Shown here: positions 38,686 through 49,679 of the stretch, piece after piece
Layout: every line of letters begins with the position of its first letter
Numbering within the stretch: position 1 is the first letter of the stretch
Assembly (NCBI GenBank): GCA_905397405.1
Contig: CAJPVJ010000052.1
Location: 1-51,273 of the forward strand
Direction: 5' to 3'
From: Oppiella nova
Lineage: Eukaryota > Arthropoda > Arachnida > Sarcoptiformes > Oppiidae
DNA: 51,273 nt
The notes under the pieces: generated by a model
The model's database searches: none
Told to the model about the DNA's origin: nothing
Seen by the model: only the letters and a program-made list of their open reading frames with translations
Position numbers and translations under genes: made by a program

Positions 38686-39735
38686 ATGAATGAAAGGAGT
38701 GATCAAAATGAGAGCAAAAGAGAGGAAATCCTCGAAAGACATCGTTTGGAGAGAAAACAATTGAATGGTTTGTTTGAAGGCATTGTCATCTCATTTGTCA
38801 CTCATTTTTCAATGCATTTAATGACAGCAAAGACCACTGAAATGAGACACAAATGCGACAAAAAAGACAAGAAGAAGGCCAAAGACCTGAAGACACAAAT
38901 CGAGACAATGACTGAAGAACTGAAGACACGACACGAAAATGAATTGAAAGACCTGTCGGTTGGCAACCATTCGGGCGAAGAAGCGATCAATAGGTTAACG
39001 GATGAGTTGAATGACGTGAAAGTGGAGACAAACACGAGTGGTGTGTCTGAAGACACGGAAGTGATTGCAAACGGAATGAAATACAAAGAGACGAAGATAT
39101 CGAGAGCTCAGAGGAGAAGAGACGCCAAATCGCTGAAAGACAAGCAAAGAGAGCAACGGATCGCCGATGATATGGTCGACGACGCGGACAATCATCGACT
39201 TATTGAAGCCCAACAGTTGAAGAATATTCTGGACTCAAGAGGACTAACAGTGTATGAAATTGCTTCGGATGGCGACTGTATGTACCGATCGATTGAACAT
39301 CAGTTGAGTCTTAAGAACATTAAGACAAATGTGACAGAATTGAGACAAAAGACTTGCCATTATATGAAGGAAAATAAGATAGATTTCATACCATTCCTCA
39401 CGAGTAATACTACGGGAGATCTCATGAATGACAGCGAATATGAACTCTATTGCGAAGAAGTGGCGGACACGAAGTCATGGGGCGGTCAGTTGGAGTTGAG
39501 GGCCATTTCACATGTTTTCAAAATGCCTATCGAAGTGATCCAAACTGTAGGCAATCCGGTGCTGATCGGACAGACAGACTATAAGACTGACACTCCACTC
39601 ATTTTATGGTAAACTCTATTCATTCATATAAAGTGATTGACAATTAATAGACTTGTTTTCATGTCTTCATTGAACAGTTATCTCCGATACGCCTATAGTT
39701 TGGGAGAGCATTACAATAGCGTACAAACAAAGTGA
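38686..39735 (+). CDS. OTUD6B: OTUD6B-type OTU deubiquitinase, 306 aa in three exons
   Basis: Cysteine protease that removes ubiquitin. Exons: 38686-38767, 38828-39608, 39678-39735. The first ATG is at 38686 and gives an N-terminus like OTUD6B (EILERHRLERKQLN). A 60-base intron at 38768-38827 (GTTTGT...GACAG) is in frame and lacks a stop; removing it joins QLN to AKTTEM, matching the family's LQAKIQGM. The second intron splits a Cys codon; splicing adds YLRYAYSLGEHYNSVQTK, which carries the catalytic histidine (GEHYNSV). The catalytic Asp and Cys lie in SDGDCMYRSI, and WGGQLELRAIS matches the OTU fold. The length agrees with the human protein (293 aa). The basic coiled N-terminus (KKDKKKAK) and KISRAQRRRDAK are typical. 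Confidence 0.93.
38768..38827 (+). other. 60-bp in-frame intron of OTUD6B
   Basis: Donor G|GTTTGT and acceptor GACAG|CA. Retention would insert 20 hydrophobic residues that have no counterpart in the family; splicing restores the family alignment. Confidence 0.8.
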
Positions 39736-40533
39736 TACCCATTTGGCTCTAATTGTCTACATTTTTGATGATTTATAATAACTTTTATTTACTTTTTATT
39801 TATACCGTAATATTTTTAAGCAAATTATGAAATAAAAGTTAATGAAATGATTTTAAATTTTACACTAATATATAGATATCAATAAAAATTTAGTTATCCT
39901 TGAAGTGTTCAAAAAGTATTGAACAAAATATTATAGTGAATAACTTTTAAAAAACTATTTCGATAGGATAATACAAAAACAGACTTATAAAAGTATTATA
40001 CAATATATACAGTATTATAAAAGTTATGCAACATTGCAATAACGAGTGCATTGTTTGCCTACTATTGAGACAAATGTTACGTAATTTGTATGAACCGTAT
40101 GTCTGAGTCGTAAACGTAAACACATTTTTATAGTAAACGTGTTTTCAATGAAAACTTTTTCATTCAAAGAACCACTCATTCATTGATTTTGGTCTCAAAA
40201 GTGAGGTTTCAGTGAATTATCGTTTCATTGGATTTCTGTGACAATCGTCTCAATAGATTAGCCGATAATCAGTTGTCGACGATATTTGATCCGTCAGTAC
40301 GAAGACTGCACTGAAAGCACAGGTAAACACCATATGAGACACACGTATGGTATGTCTCACAAGAGTTGATCACATATTCAACACATATTTCATCATAACT
40401 TTAGTCTAATTTCACACATATTTTGAAATCCATTTGTTTTGCATTTCATATAAAATAGCGTTTCGTTTGTATTTCTCTTCATTAATCCATTGTTTGTGTC
40501 TTCGCTGTCAATATCAGTTGATTTGATCCCATA
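39736..40533. other. Intergenic region between OTUD6B and AlaRS (promoter of AlaRS)
   Basis: Contains the OTUD6B poly(A) signal AATAAA at 39831-39836. From 39834 onward the sequence is duplicated at 49711, with a roughly 42-base indel near 39960-40005. The AlaRS promoter and 5' UTR must be in this stretch. No conserved promoter element could be assigned. Confidence 0.6.
39831..39836 (+). promoter_or_regulatory. Candidate poly(A) signal of OTUD6B
   Basis: AATAAA 95 bases after the stop codon. Confidence 0.6.
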
Positions 40534-41364
40534 ATGGCTTCCAACGCAATGTCCGCTCAGGCCATCCGCCAGACATTCATCGACTTCTTTAAAGACAAAT
40601 ACAGTCATCTGTACGTCAAGTCTTCGTCGGTTATACCACACGAAGATCCGACTCTACTGTTCACCAACGCGGGGATGAATCAGGTCTTCGCCCATCAATA
40701 CCCCAAAAAACTCATGAAAACTAATTTTATTAAATATTTATCTGCAGTTTAAGCCCATATTCTTGGGAACCGTTGACCCGAACAGTGATTCTTCGAAATA
40801 CCGACGAGTGGTGAACAGCCAGAAGTGTATCCGCGCCGGCGGTAAACACAACGACTTGGATGACGTCGGCAAAGATAGCTATCACCACACGTTCTTTGAA
40901 ATGCTGGGCAACTGGTCTTTCGGAGACTTCTTCAAGAAGGAGATCTGCTGCTGGGCTTTCGAGCTCTTGACACAAGTGTATGGTTTGTCGAAAGACAGAC
41001 TATATGTGACCTATTTTGGTGGTAACGCCGACAGTGGCTTAGAGGCTGACGAGGAGTGTCGCCAGATTTGGCTGGACTTAGGGCTGCCATCAGAGCGAGT
41101 GCTGCCCTTTGGAATGAAAGACAATTTCTGGGAAATGGGTGAAACAGGTCCGTGTGGTCCCTGTTCTGAGATACACTTCGACCGCATCGGTGGCAGAGAT
41201 GCCGCATCGCTGGTCAATATGGACGACCCGGATGTCATTGAAATCTGGAATCTGGTGTTCATTCAATTCAATCGAGAAACCGATGGTTCACTCAAACCAT
41301 TGCCTAAGAAACACGTGGACACAGGAATGGGTTTCGAGCGACTGGTGTCTGTGATTCAGCAAAA
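39834..41364 (+). repeat. Segmental duplication, copy 1 (AlaRS 5' region)
   Basis: Matches 49711-51273 in the same orientation with scattered substitutions (about 2 percent in exon 2, somewhat more around exon 1 by my hand count) and an indel of about 42 bases. It covers the AlaRS upstream region, exon 1, intron 1 and the 5' part of exon 2. Confidence 0.95.
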
Positions 41365-43720
41365 ATTGAAATCTGGAATCTGGTGTTCATTCAATTCAAT
41401 CGAGAAACCGATGGTTCACTCAAACCATTGCCTAAGAAACACGTGGACACAGGAATGGGTTTCGAGCGACTGGTGTCTGTGATTCAGCAAAAGACCTCCA
41501 ATTATGACACGGATTGCTTCGTTCCCATCTTCAATGCCATTCAAGAGTATACAGGCGTCCGGTCCTATACTGGCAAAGTAGGCGCCGATGACGTGGACGG
41601 CATTGATATGGCTTATCGAGTGGTTGCAGATCACGCCCGCACTCTAACCATTGCTTTATCAGACGGCGGCCGACCCGACAATATAGGGAGGGGTTATGTC
41701 CTCCGAAGAATACTACGGCGCGCCGTTAGGTTTGTTGAGAAACTGGGCGGAAAGCCGGGAGTATTTGCCTCATTAGTGCCGGTTGTGATCGAATCACTCG
41801 GCGGTGTATTTCCTGAACTGACAAAAGATCCGCAAAATGTGATGAATATTATCAATGAAGAAGAGGTCCAGTTCTTGAAAACCCTTTCCAGAGGAAAGCG
41901 ATTATTGGAGCGAACCATAGATAAAATGAAAGCTCAAAAGGTATTGCCCGGAGATATCGCGTGGAGGCTATACGACACGTACGGCTTTCCGCTCGACTTA
42001 ACACAACTAATGGTTGAAGAGAAAGGCTTTTCAGTGGATGTGAAGGCATACGAGAGCAGTAAATCTGAGGCACAACTGAAATCCCAAAGTAAATCGTCTC
42101 AATTCGACTCCGGAATTGATTTGGACGTCCACTCGATCGCCGAATTGAGGGATAGTTTGAAAATTGATTCGACAAATGATTTGCCGAAATATGATTACAA
42201 GTCTGTCGACGAGAAACCCAACTCTGTCTACGAGTTTGCGAAATGCGAGGCAACTGTTGTCGCCATCAGAAAGAATAAGCAGTTCGTCAAAGAGGTTGTC
42301 AGTGGAGACGAGTGTGGAGTCATTTTGGATAAGACGTCGTTCTATGCGGAGGCCGGCGGACAGGAATACGACACCGGATTCATGACTAAAGAGACCACAG
42401 GTTCTGATGAAGAGGAGACTGAGTTTGAAGTGCGAGAAGTGAAAGTACACGGCGGGTATGTCCTGCATATCGGTCGCATCGGGTGCGGTGTCCTAAGGGT
42501 TGGCGACACATATAAACTGCAAATCGATGAACAAAGACGTAAACTCATAATGAATAACCACACGGGAACTCATGTCTTGAACTATGCATTGCGCTCTGTA
42601 TTGGCAACTGAGGCCAACCAAAAAGGATCGCTCGTGTCGTCCGATAAACTCCGATTTGATTTCACTAATAATGTGATTAATTATTTTCATTATCAAACCA
42701 ATGATTAGAAATGTAATAATGTTTTTGTATTGATTTTAGGGCGCAATGAATGCCTCTCAAGTGAAACAAACAGAAAGTATTGCCCAACAAATGATTGCTA
42801 AGAATGAAGTGGTTTTCGCAAAGGACTCATCGCTTGTATCCGCCAAAGCTGTTCAAGGCTTACGCGCAGTGTTTGACGAGACATATCCCGATCCGGTCAG
42901 AGTTGTCTCGATTGGAGTGTCTGTTGAGGACTTGTTGTCAGACCCAACAGGACCGGCGGGAACGCAGACATCCGTAGAATTTTGTGGCGGAACTCATCTG
43001 AAGCGAAGCGGACATATCGGAGACTTTGTTATCGCGAGTGAAGAGGCCATCGCTAAAGGCATTCGTCGAATCGTCGCACTCACGGGTCCCGAAGCCACCA
43101 AAGCTTTAAATAAAGCAAAACTTTTAGATAAATCTGTCGCTGATCTGAAGACGTCGTTAGGAAGCAAAACCAGTCAAGAGTTTTATAAAGAGAATGTCAA
43201 ACAGATCGTGGAACTCATTGAAGAGGTCTCGCAGTCGAGTGTCTCGTATTGGAAAAGAGAGGAACTGAGGAACGAATTAAACCAAATGAAGAAGCAGTTG
43301 GATTCGGTGGACAGGGCTAACAAAGCCCAACAAATGACACAAGTGGTCGAAACTGCTAAGTCGTTGGCCCAACAGTTCAAAGGAACCAAATTTCTGGTCA
43401 CGGCTTTGGACGCCGGCTCTAATGCTAAGGCTCTCGACTCAGCCCTTCGACAGATCAGAACCCTATCCCCAGAGACTGCGGCCATGTTTTTCAGTGCTGA
43501 CGATACCAAAGTGATTTGTTTGGCATCCGTTCCCTCCAATGCCGTCACTTCTGGTCTCAAGGCAAACGAATGGGTCCAACAAATCATAGGATCTATTAAT
43601 GGGAAGGGAGGCGGAAAAGAGGAGTCATCGCAGGCCAGCGGTACAAATGTGGGCGCCATTAATGATGCGATACTTCTGTCCAAACAATTTGCTGAATTAA
43701 AGTTAGGAAATAATGCTTAG
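40534..43720 (+). CDS. AARS1: Cytosolic alanyl-tRNA synthetase, three exons, frame broken by a 128-bp tandem duplication
   Basis: Charges tRNA-Ala and edits mischarged Ser/Gly. Exons: 40534-40683, 40748-42672, 42740-43720. Intron 1 (40684-40747, donor GTCTTC, acceptor CTGCAG) joins GMNQ to FKPIFLGT; intron 2 (donor GTGATT, acceptor TTTTAG) joins FDFTNN to GAMNASQ. Motifs: [42 protein letters not shown] and GMGFERL (class II catalytic core), [17 protein letters not shown], editing-site HTGTH and CGGTH, and a C-terminal coiled/C-Ala region. A 128-base unit is repeated at 41237-41364 and 41365-41492; it shifts the frame and would truncate the protein soon after QQK. Without one copy the three exons sum to exactly 975 codons, close to human AARS1 (968 aa), so the duplication is very likely an assembly error. 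Confidence 0.95.
41237..41492 (+). repeat. 128-bp perfect tandem duplication inside AlaRS exon 2
   Basis: Units 41237-41364 and 41365-41492 are identical, start ATTGAAATCTGG and end CAGCAAAA. 128 is not a multiple of three, so it breaks the AlaRS frame. The second genomic copy ends at 51273, at the end of the equivalent 127 bases. Confidence 0.97.
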
Positions 43721-43772
43721 TTTGAAATCATTCTGTAATTTATACATATCTGGAGTTTTTGGTAATTAAATC

Positions 43773-43778
43773 AATAAA
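43773..43778 (+). promoter_or_regulatory. Poly(A) signal of AlaRS
   Basis: AATAAA 53 bases after the AlaRS stop codon. Confidence 0.65.
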
Positions 43779-44001
43779 ACTTTTATAATTTTATGGCAAT
43801 TAATAAAAGCTTTACGGCCTATACTTTATGTATTGAAGACCTTTACGGCCACTACGACTATAACTAAATGAGTTATATTGAAAGCACGCGATTATATGGG
43901 ATTTACAGATTCAAACGATTTACGGAAAATGTAAAACTAATTTTACTGATACACAGTATATTGAGTTAAAGTCTTAGTTTGGTAGTTTAGATTACGGTAC
44001 A

Positions 44002-45003
44002 ATGTCTTTTAAAGTGCTTTTATTCACCGTTTTATTCATACACTTTGAATGTCCGGTCGAGAACTCATCCGATTTATGTGCAAATATCGCTCAAATTGAT
44101 TCAATTGCTTATATCGACGATTACAAGAAGTATTTCTTCACGAGTGGCGGACACTATTGGCTCCTCGAAGACACTGAATTCCCACCCCAAGTGTTTGGGA
44201 CACCACTTCCCGGGGGGTTTAGAGTAGGAGACGCCGCCATATATTGGAATCCCGGTAAAAGTTGTCCCAACTCTCAGTCCAAACAACAAGAAATACATTT
44301 GATTGAAAAGACTGTCAACGGAAACGAAGTCATGATTTTGGATTTGCTTACTAACAAGTGGTCAGAGACTGCCATTCCTTACACATCGGCGCGAATTATA
44401 CGGACGGCGGCCGTCGACTGGAATCAACCAATCGATGCCTTCTTTATCTACAATAAGGCATATCTAATAGTCGCTCAAAGACTTCATTACGATGTCATTG
44501 ATTTGACGCCTATATGTGAGGGACAACAGAATGGAAAATCTTTGGGTTTGCAATCGATTCAAGATTTAGGGCTCGGAATCGATGCGCTGACACTCGTGGA
44601 CACCAACAGATTCCTTCTCTTCAATGGCGATAGTTTCTGGAGTCTTCATATCAAATCCTTCACAAACGGAAAATTGTCAGCAATTAAACACATCAAACAG
44701 AATATAATTAAAGATTTCTTCAAATTCAGTGGCACCTGTATATCACCCACAGGTGATCCATACGCCAATGAGGCCCAAATGACTTCACAGACAAACTCTT
44801 CGAGAAGGGTTGACACTGCAAACGATGACTTCTCGGAGGGCTTATACAAAGCAGTAGTCATTTTGTTCATCGTTTTGGTCGTTGTTTTAATCGCTTTCAT
44901 AGTGTTTCTGGCGGTTCGTCGCAAACGCCACTCAAAGAAATCCAAACCTGAGTCCAAACCCGAGACCAAGGAAAGCAAACCTAAGGTCATAATTGAAAAT
45001 TAA
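44002..45003 (+). CDS. Unrecognised type I membrane protein, 333 aa
   Basis: I do not recognise this family. It starts at ATG 44002 with a hydrophobic signal peptide (MSFKVLLFTVLFIHF) followed by an extracellular part of about 260 residues with few cysteines and aromatic, beta-rich motifs (YIDDYKKYFF, GGHYWLL, DAFFIYNKAY, RFLLFNGDSFWSL). These spaced Y/F-F-x-G-x-x-Y/F-W patterns resemble hemopexin- or propeller-type blades, but I cannot establish that. Potential N-glycosylation sites are NSS at residue 21 and NSS close to the membrane. A single transmembrane helix lies at about residues 284-306, then RRKRHSKKSK and a lysine-proline tail (KPES/KPET repeats). It is a single exon, 281 bases after AlaRS and convergent with DBR1. 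Topology is secure, function unknown. Confidence 0.85.
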   Translation: MSFKVLLFTVLFIHFECPVENSSDLCANIAQIDSIAYIDDYKKYFFTSGGHYWLLEDTEFPPQVFGTPLPGGFRVGDAAIYWNPGKSCPNSQSKQQEIHLIEKTVNGNEVMILDLLTNKWSETAIPYTSARIIRTAAVDWNQPIDAFFIYNKAYLIVAQRLHYDVIDLTPICEGQQNGKSLGLQSIQDLGLGIDALTLVDTNRFLLFNGDSFWSLHIKSFTNGKLSAIKHIKQNIIKDFFKFSGTCISPTGDPYANEAQMTSQTNSSRRVDTANDDFSEGLYKAVVILFIVLVVVLIAFIVFLAVRRKRHSKKSKPESKPETKESKPKVIIEN

Positions 45004-45224
45004 ATCAGTTTAGGGAAGTCAGACACCCGATCATCAGACTCCCAAAACGTATAAAGCCTAGACTAATAGGTCTTTCCCACAAATGTTTGTCCAAATGCTA
45101 TATAAATCTTTTAATCAAAATTAAATTCAATGACTGTTTTGTTAATTATAAAGTTTGAGATTTTATTTGAATTTTATAATACTGTACAGTAAAAACATAT
45201 CCCGGTGCTATCAAAAAGTAATGA
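45004..45224. other. Convergent 3' UTR region
   Basis: 221 bases between two stop codons facing each other. ATTAAA at 45120-45125 (plus) and AATAAA on the minus strand at 45162-45167 are candidate poly(A) signals, so the 3' UTRs may overlap. A TACTGTACAGTA palindrome is at 45180-45191. Confidence 0.5.
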
Positions 45225-47081
45225 TTAATGCGTTGATTCAGTATTTATAGACAACTGGTCTAAAGAGATGACATCAATCTCAGAGTTGGGGCTTTTCATC
45301 GGTAGATTCGCTTTAATCCACTCGAGTCTGTCGATAATCATCTCTCTTCTGGATTGGTGTCTCTTTTTAGCCACAATTTTCTTCATCTGTTTACTCATTT
45401 CGGTTTTCGTGTCTTTCCTCTGATTCGCATCCATTTTCTCCAATTGTCTCAATTCTGTCTGTCGTTTCAATTTATCTGCTCTTCTCTTGATCTGTCGTTT
45501 GGTTAGTGTCTCCGCATTTTCAGATGCCATCCCACTTGTGGACGCATTTGTTTGTATAATGTCTTCATTTGGTTTAGAATTTTGTGCTTTTGTTGCCTAA
45601 AACACAGCAAAAGAGTCAATACAATAGCTATCTCTTGAATGTGAGTGAAAAACATGTTTTGTTTGATTTGATATCTATTTTACTCGCATTCCTCTGAATA
45701 TCAAATCAATTCATAAGAAACAACACTAATCTTCACTCACATCTCGAGAATCACCTTTTGGTTCATCGACTCCTCCCTTGTCCACAAAGAACAGATCTCC
45801 GCCATCGATGTTGTCATCAGGTTTGTGTCGTTTGTTCGGGTTTTCATCGCTTTTGCCATAAAGAGCTTCGTCTTCGTCTTCCTCATCATCACTGATGGAG
45901 ATTTGGTCCGGATTTGGCAATGGCTTCAATGACTCGATTATGGCACTCATGGGATCAGTTATACCCAAACGCTTGCAAAACTCGACGGTTTGAGGATTAG
46001 TGTAGTTCTTTAGTCTTTGTGGATCACAATCACTGTCTTTGAGAACCGGTTCCGACATTTCAAAGTTTGTCGGAATTTTAAAGTCATTATTAAAGAGTTC
46101 TTTGACTCGATTGATATCACTTTCAGTGACAGAATGGAGTTTAGACATCACATGAGGAACTGAACACTTCTTCTCAATACTCAACAACTTGTCGGTCGAC
46201 TGGAGGACAGCCAACCACTCGGCGTCGTATTCAAGACAATCACTACTCGAAGGCAGTGTCGGTTCAATGTCTATGATATCCAGGTATTGTCTGTTTGGCA
46301 GCACTTTGTCGAGCGCTAAGAATCGAGTTTGTATTGAGAGGTCTTCGGTGTGATTGACCAGCGCTTCAAACTTGACGTGAAGATGGGCTGAAAACCAATG
46401 TCTTGGCTTCAGATGTCTTACGAGTGGTTCGAGTAATGGATTCCCCAAACGATTCTCCTGTACTTCTTGTAAGAAATACTTCTTTCGGCGCAGAAGATAC
46501 TGAACGTCACCACAGCTGTGGATATTAAGGGGCCAGTCGTGCGATATCATCACATCCAGGGCTTGTGTCTGAGCGGAACTCTCATCGTTCAATTGCATCA
46601 GTTTATAGACATCCGATTGTCTCATATGAAAGACACTTCGTTTGGTGTTCTCATCGAAAGGAAGTCTCTCGAAGTGACCACAATCCGAGTCAAACCTCTT
46701 ATGAATGCCAGAAATGCCTGCAATGCGGACACCCCTGAAGGTGACCACAGAGGCGTAGCCCATATAGAAGATGTTGTGAGCGACCCAACCGCCGAAGCCC
46801 AGTGTCTGCATATAATTGGACGCCTCGTGATTGCCGCCCACGAAGAGTGTCAGCTTCGGTGCCATCACTTCCGAGCGATAATACTTGTGAAACGTCTGAA
46901 GGCGTCTGTATTTCACGGGAACTGCCATACATTGCAAGTCATTGGCGTTGCGGACGGCCTGGAAGTCGCCGCATATGATCACCAGATCGATCACAATGCC
47001 GTCCCTCTGCTCGATGGCCGCGATGTCCGAGTAGATGATGTCCAGCTCTCCGTGAGAGCAGCCGATGACCGCTATCTTCAT
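45225..47081 (-). CDS. DBR1: RNA lariat debranching enzyme, two exons, 570 aa
   Basis: Metallophosphoesterase that hydrolyses the 2'-5' branch of excised intron lariats in the nucleus. Exon 1 is 47081-45741 and exon 2 is 45596-45225. The start is the second candidate (MKIAVIGCSHGELD); the longer frame upstream has no ATG. Motifs: CSHGE, GDFQAVRN, GGNHEASNY, FGGWVAHNIFYMG, GVRIAGISGI, SHDWP, WFSAHLHVKFEAL. The cysteine at position 8 in place of the usual Asp is a DBR1 hallmark. Unspliced, the protein would end VSED at 45726; a good donor (GAT|GTGAGT) and acceptor (TTTTAG|GCA) bracket a 144-base intron and join in phase to a basic C-terminus (KRQIKRRADKLKRQ), reaching a length near human DBR1 (544 aa). 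The second exon could instead be an independent small gene, which I think less likely. Confidence 0.92.
45597..45740 (-). other. 144-bp terminal intron of DBR1
   Basis: Strong GTGAGT donor and TTTTAG acceptor. If retained, a stop occurs four codons into the intron; if spliced, 123 residues are added. Confidence 0.65.
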
Positions 47082-49341
47082 GACTGACCACCACTTGATG
47101 TCCACTCAATGCCAACACATGTATTGTTTTGTCAAACACTTCAAGCACTTCTCCACTCAAGACATCATTTATTGTTTGCAATGACTCTACAAATGAGCGC
47201 TACTTTTGAACGCTAATTGAATTGAATTTTAATTTCAGCCCTAATTATAACTCAAGAATTGTCTGACAATTGGTTTAACCATTCAAACGATGGGTTTTTG
47301 TCGTGTTTGTCATATTTGGTGATAAAGTGGTAATTGTTTGCAAAGAAGTCATAATTAAGTGTTATCTCCTTTGGTCTGATTATTGGACTGAATCCGAGTC
47401 TCTCTATCTTTGAATGCAATTACTGTTAATTAAAACTAAGATCTTCTCAAACAATTACAAATCAATAATTTCTTAATCGGTTGAAGACATGACTTACTTT
47501 AAAGTCATTAAATGTTTAATACAATTGAAAATTATTTATTTATTTTCTCACAACTCATTCAACGGAAATGTGTTGGGGTTTTAGGAAAATCCAAATGTGA
47601 ACTCAAACGACACTTCATTACCTCATTATAATAGCCTTTTCTATAATTCCCGACACAATATACCAGTATATATACAGTGCTTATCTATAAAAAAAAAAGT
47701 TTTTTAACCAAAAATTCATGCAAATGTTTGGGAAAATAATCTTAGCAAAAAACTATAGTTGATATACAGTGTGATTGATATAAAAAAGTGGAAACGGCTT
47801 AATCGTGTCCAACAAAGTTGTACTTAACTTAAGTATAGAAGAGAATAATCATTGGTTTTTACAGTATATATTGAGTCAAATATTGTGACAAAATGTAATC
47901 AAAAGCAAAATAATTGAACCAAAAGTCTTGAAACTTGTGATATAACCGCATAATTTAAGTCTTATACTATAAGGGAAAGTCGTATAAGTTATACAAGAAT
48001 TCAATCGTTAGTTTCAACATTTGATGTTTTGATGGATTCATTGAACCGCAAAATATTGAGTTAACGTTTTGGTTAAGTCTTCGCAATTATTTTGTATAAA
48101 AAACAATTTTAATGGGTTTTGAATGATAATTATGAGGGGTATCACAAATTTGACAAATTCATGCATAAAGTAACAAAAATATTATCAGATCTGAAGTTGA
48201 ACCAAAAGAAAATTATATACTTTTTTCGGTTATTATTTGTTTAATTTAATGATTAGGAAAACTACTGAAAATTATAGATAAGATTCCTGTGATTAGACAA
48301 CAAAATTATTTTAATTCACATTAATTGCTGTTTTGTATGCAATAAATGTTTTTCACTTTAAAACACATTAATACAAATCAAAAAGTCATTATATCCTCGG
48401 TCATCGAAATCCAATAACTTTTCCTTATCAAAAAAGTTTGTTAACTAAATAAATATTTTTAATGAAAAGTGAGAAGTTATTAGAAATAAGTGAAAATGGT
48501 TGAGATATTGATTAAAAAGTAATTTTATGTGGATTTATGAAATGAAGCGAAATGTCAATTTGAGACATCAATTGTCACAAATGGATGAGTGTTTAAGATA
48601 TGAGTGCCGAATGGGACGGACAGGTGAGACAAATAGTGAGCAGTTTCTGGTTAACACAGAAATGGTGACAAAATGTTGAGTACAGTATAGAGTACTCTGT
48701 ATTACCTTAACATTACTGCAAGTATTAATACAATTACAGGTGAATTGCACTACAGGTAAGTCCTGTGATGGCCTTCACTGGAAGCCAACAAAAAGGTTTG
48801 TCTGAAGAGCGGGTCATTGACTGAAATAAACAGCAAAACTATACTATAGTCTAATGTCTGCATAAAACTAGAAGTTTATATAATTTTGTTCAACATTTGG
48901 TTCTCGTCGACGGATACCTGTGCTGTGGATCTTGTTTTTAGTGATCACGACGTAAACTCACACAACGACCTGTTATGTCACACAACAGTGCCTAACATAC
49001 CTGTGCTTATAATCTGCTATACCCTATGATAATGATTGCCAGCATTGCTCTCATAACCAGTGATTTATTCTTCGCCAGAAAGAGAGAAGACTGAAGACTG
49101 TGAGAGAGTGTCATAAAGTGTCACTCGTTTGCCACCGGAGCTTACATTTGATTACAAACTTATTTCAATAACTTTTCACTCGTTATGCTGTCATTGGTTT
49201 GGAAATGATACTCAACTGATAATGAATTACATTTTAATATACCTGCGCTCTGTCTTTGAGACACATTTCCGATGTTAACTAATTTCCCAAAAGTTATGTT
49301 CAAATAAATTGTCAAAAAGTTATTTATAATTGTGTTCAACG
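47082..49341. other. Intergenic region with DBR1 promoter
   Basis: About 2.3 kb without a recognised gene. DBR1 must start from its left part and the partial gene at 49342 from its right, so this is a divergent pair. It is AT-rich with a 21-base palindrome-like stretch at 48681-48701 (TACAGTATAGAGTACTCTGTA) and no other structure that I can identify. Confidence 0.6.
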
Positions 49342-49679
49342 ATGAAGTCGTCCATCAATACCAGTAATGCTTACAATCACTTCAATAGTAATTATTTGGC
49401 ATTCGTTGAGCACAAGACAGACTCATCACAAGCACATCCACACGGACTCCAATCCCAGTCCAACTGTCGGACACCCATCGCATGGCATAACCGAAGCCTC
49501 AACCTCTCGAAACCCCTGTCTTTAGTGCAAACTCCAGTCAACTATCCCACCAAATATCGGCGCCCTTCCGGTGGTCAACGCACCTCTCAGAGACCCTCAT
49601 CACCATCAGCCACAACCACATCATCCGATGATCGCGAAGAGGTTCCGATGGTTAGACATCACATGCGACGACCAAACAG
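49342..49679 (+). CDS. First coding exon of an unknown gene, truncated
   Basis: I do not recognise the product. ATG at 49342 opens a frame of about 113 residues rich in Ser, Asn, Pro and His, with a low-complexity segment (SSPSATTTSSDDREE) and a basic run (RHHMRRPN). The codon use is less AT-biased than the flanks, and a good donor (ACAG|GTATGT) follows at 49680, so this is plausibly a real 5' exon of a larger gene with a disordered N-terminus. No acceptor is available because the sequence enters the second copy of the AlaRS region at 49711, only 31 bases after the donor. That join is suspicious and may be an assembly chimera. Confidence 0.55.

Noticed and set aside
41139-41354. Overlapping alternative frames in AlaRS
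   Set aside because: They are shadow frames created by the 128-bp frameshift and by the GC-richer exon.
46518-47087. 189-residue plus-strand frame opposite DBR1
   Set aside because: It is antisense to strongly conserved DBR1 coding sequence.
47082-47105. Eight-residue N-terminal extension of DBR1
   Set aside because: It begins with GTG; the conserved DBR1 start MKIAVIGC is at 47081.
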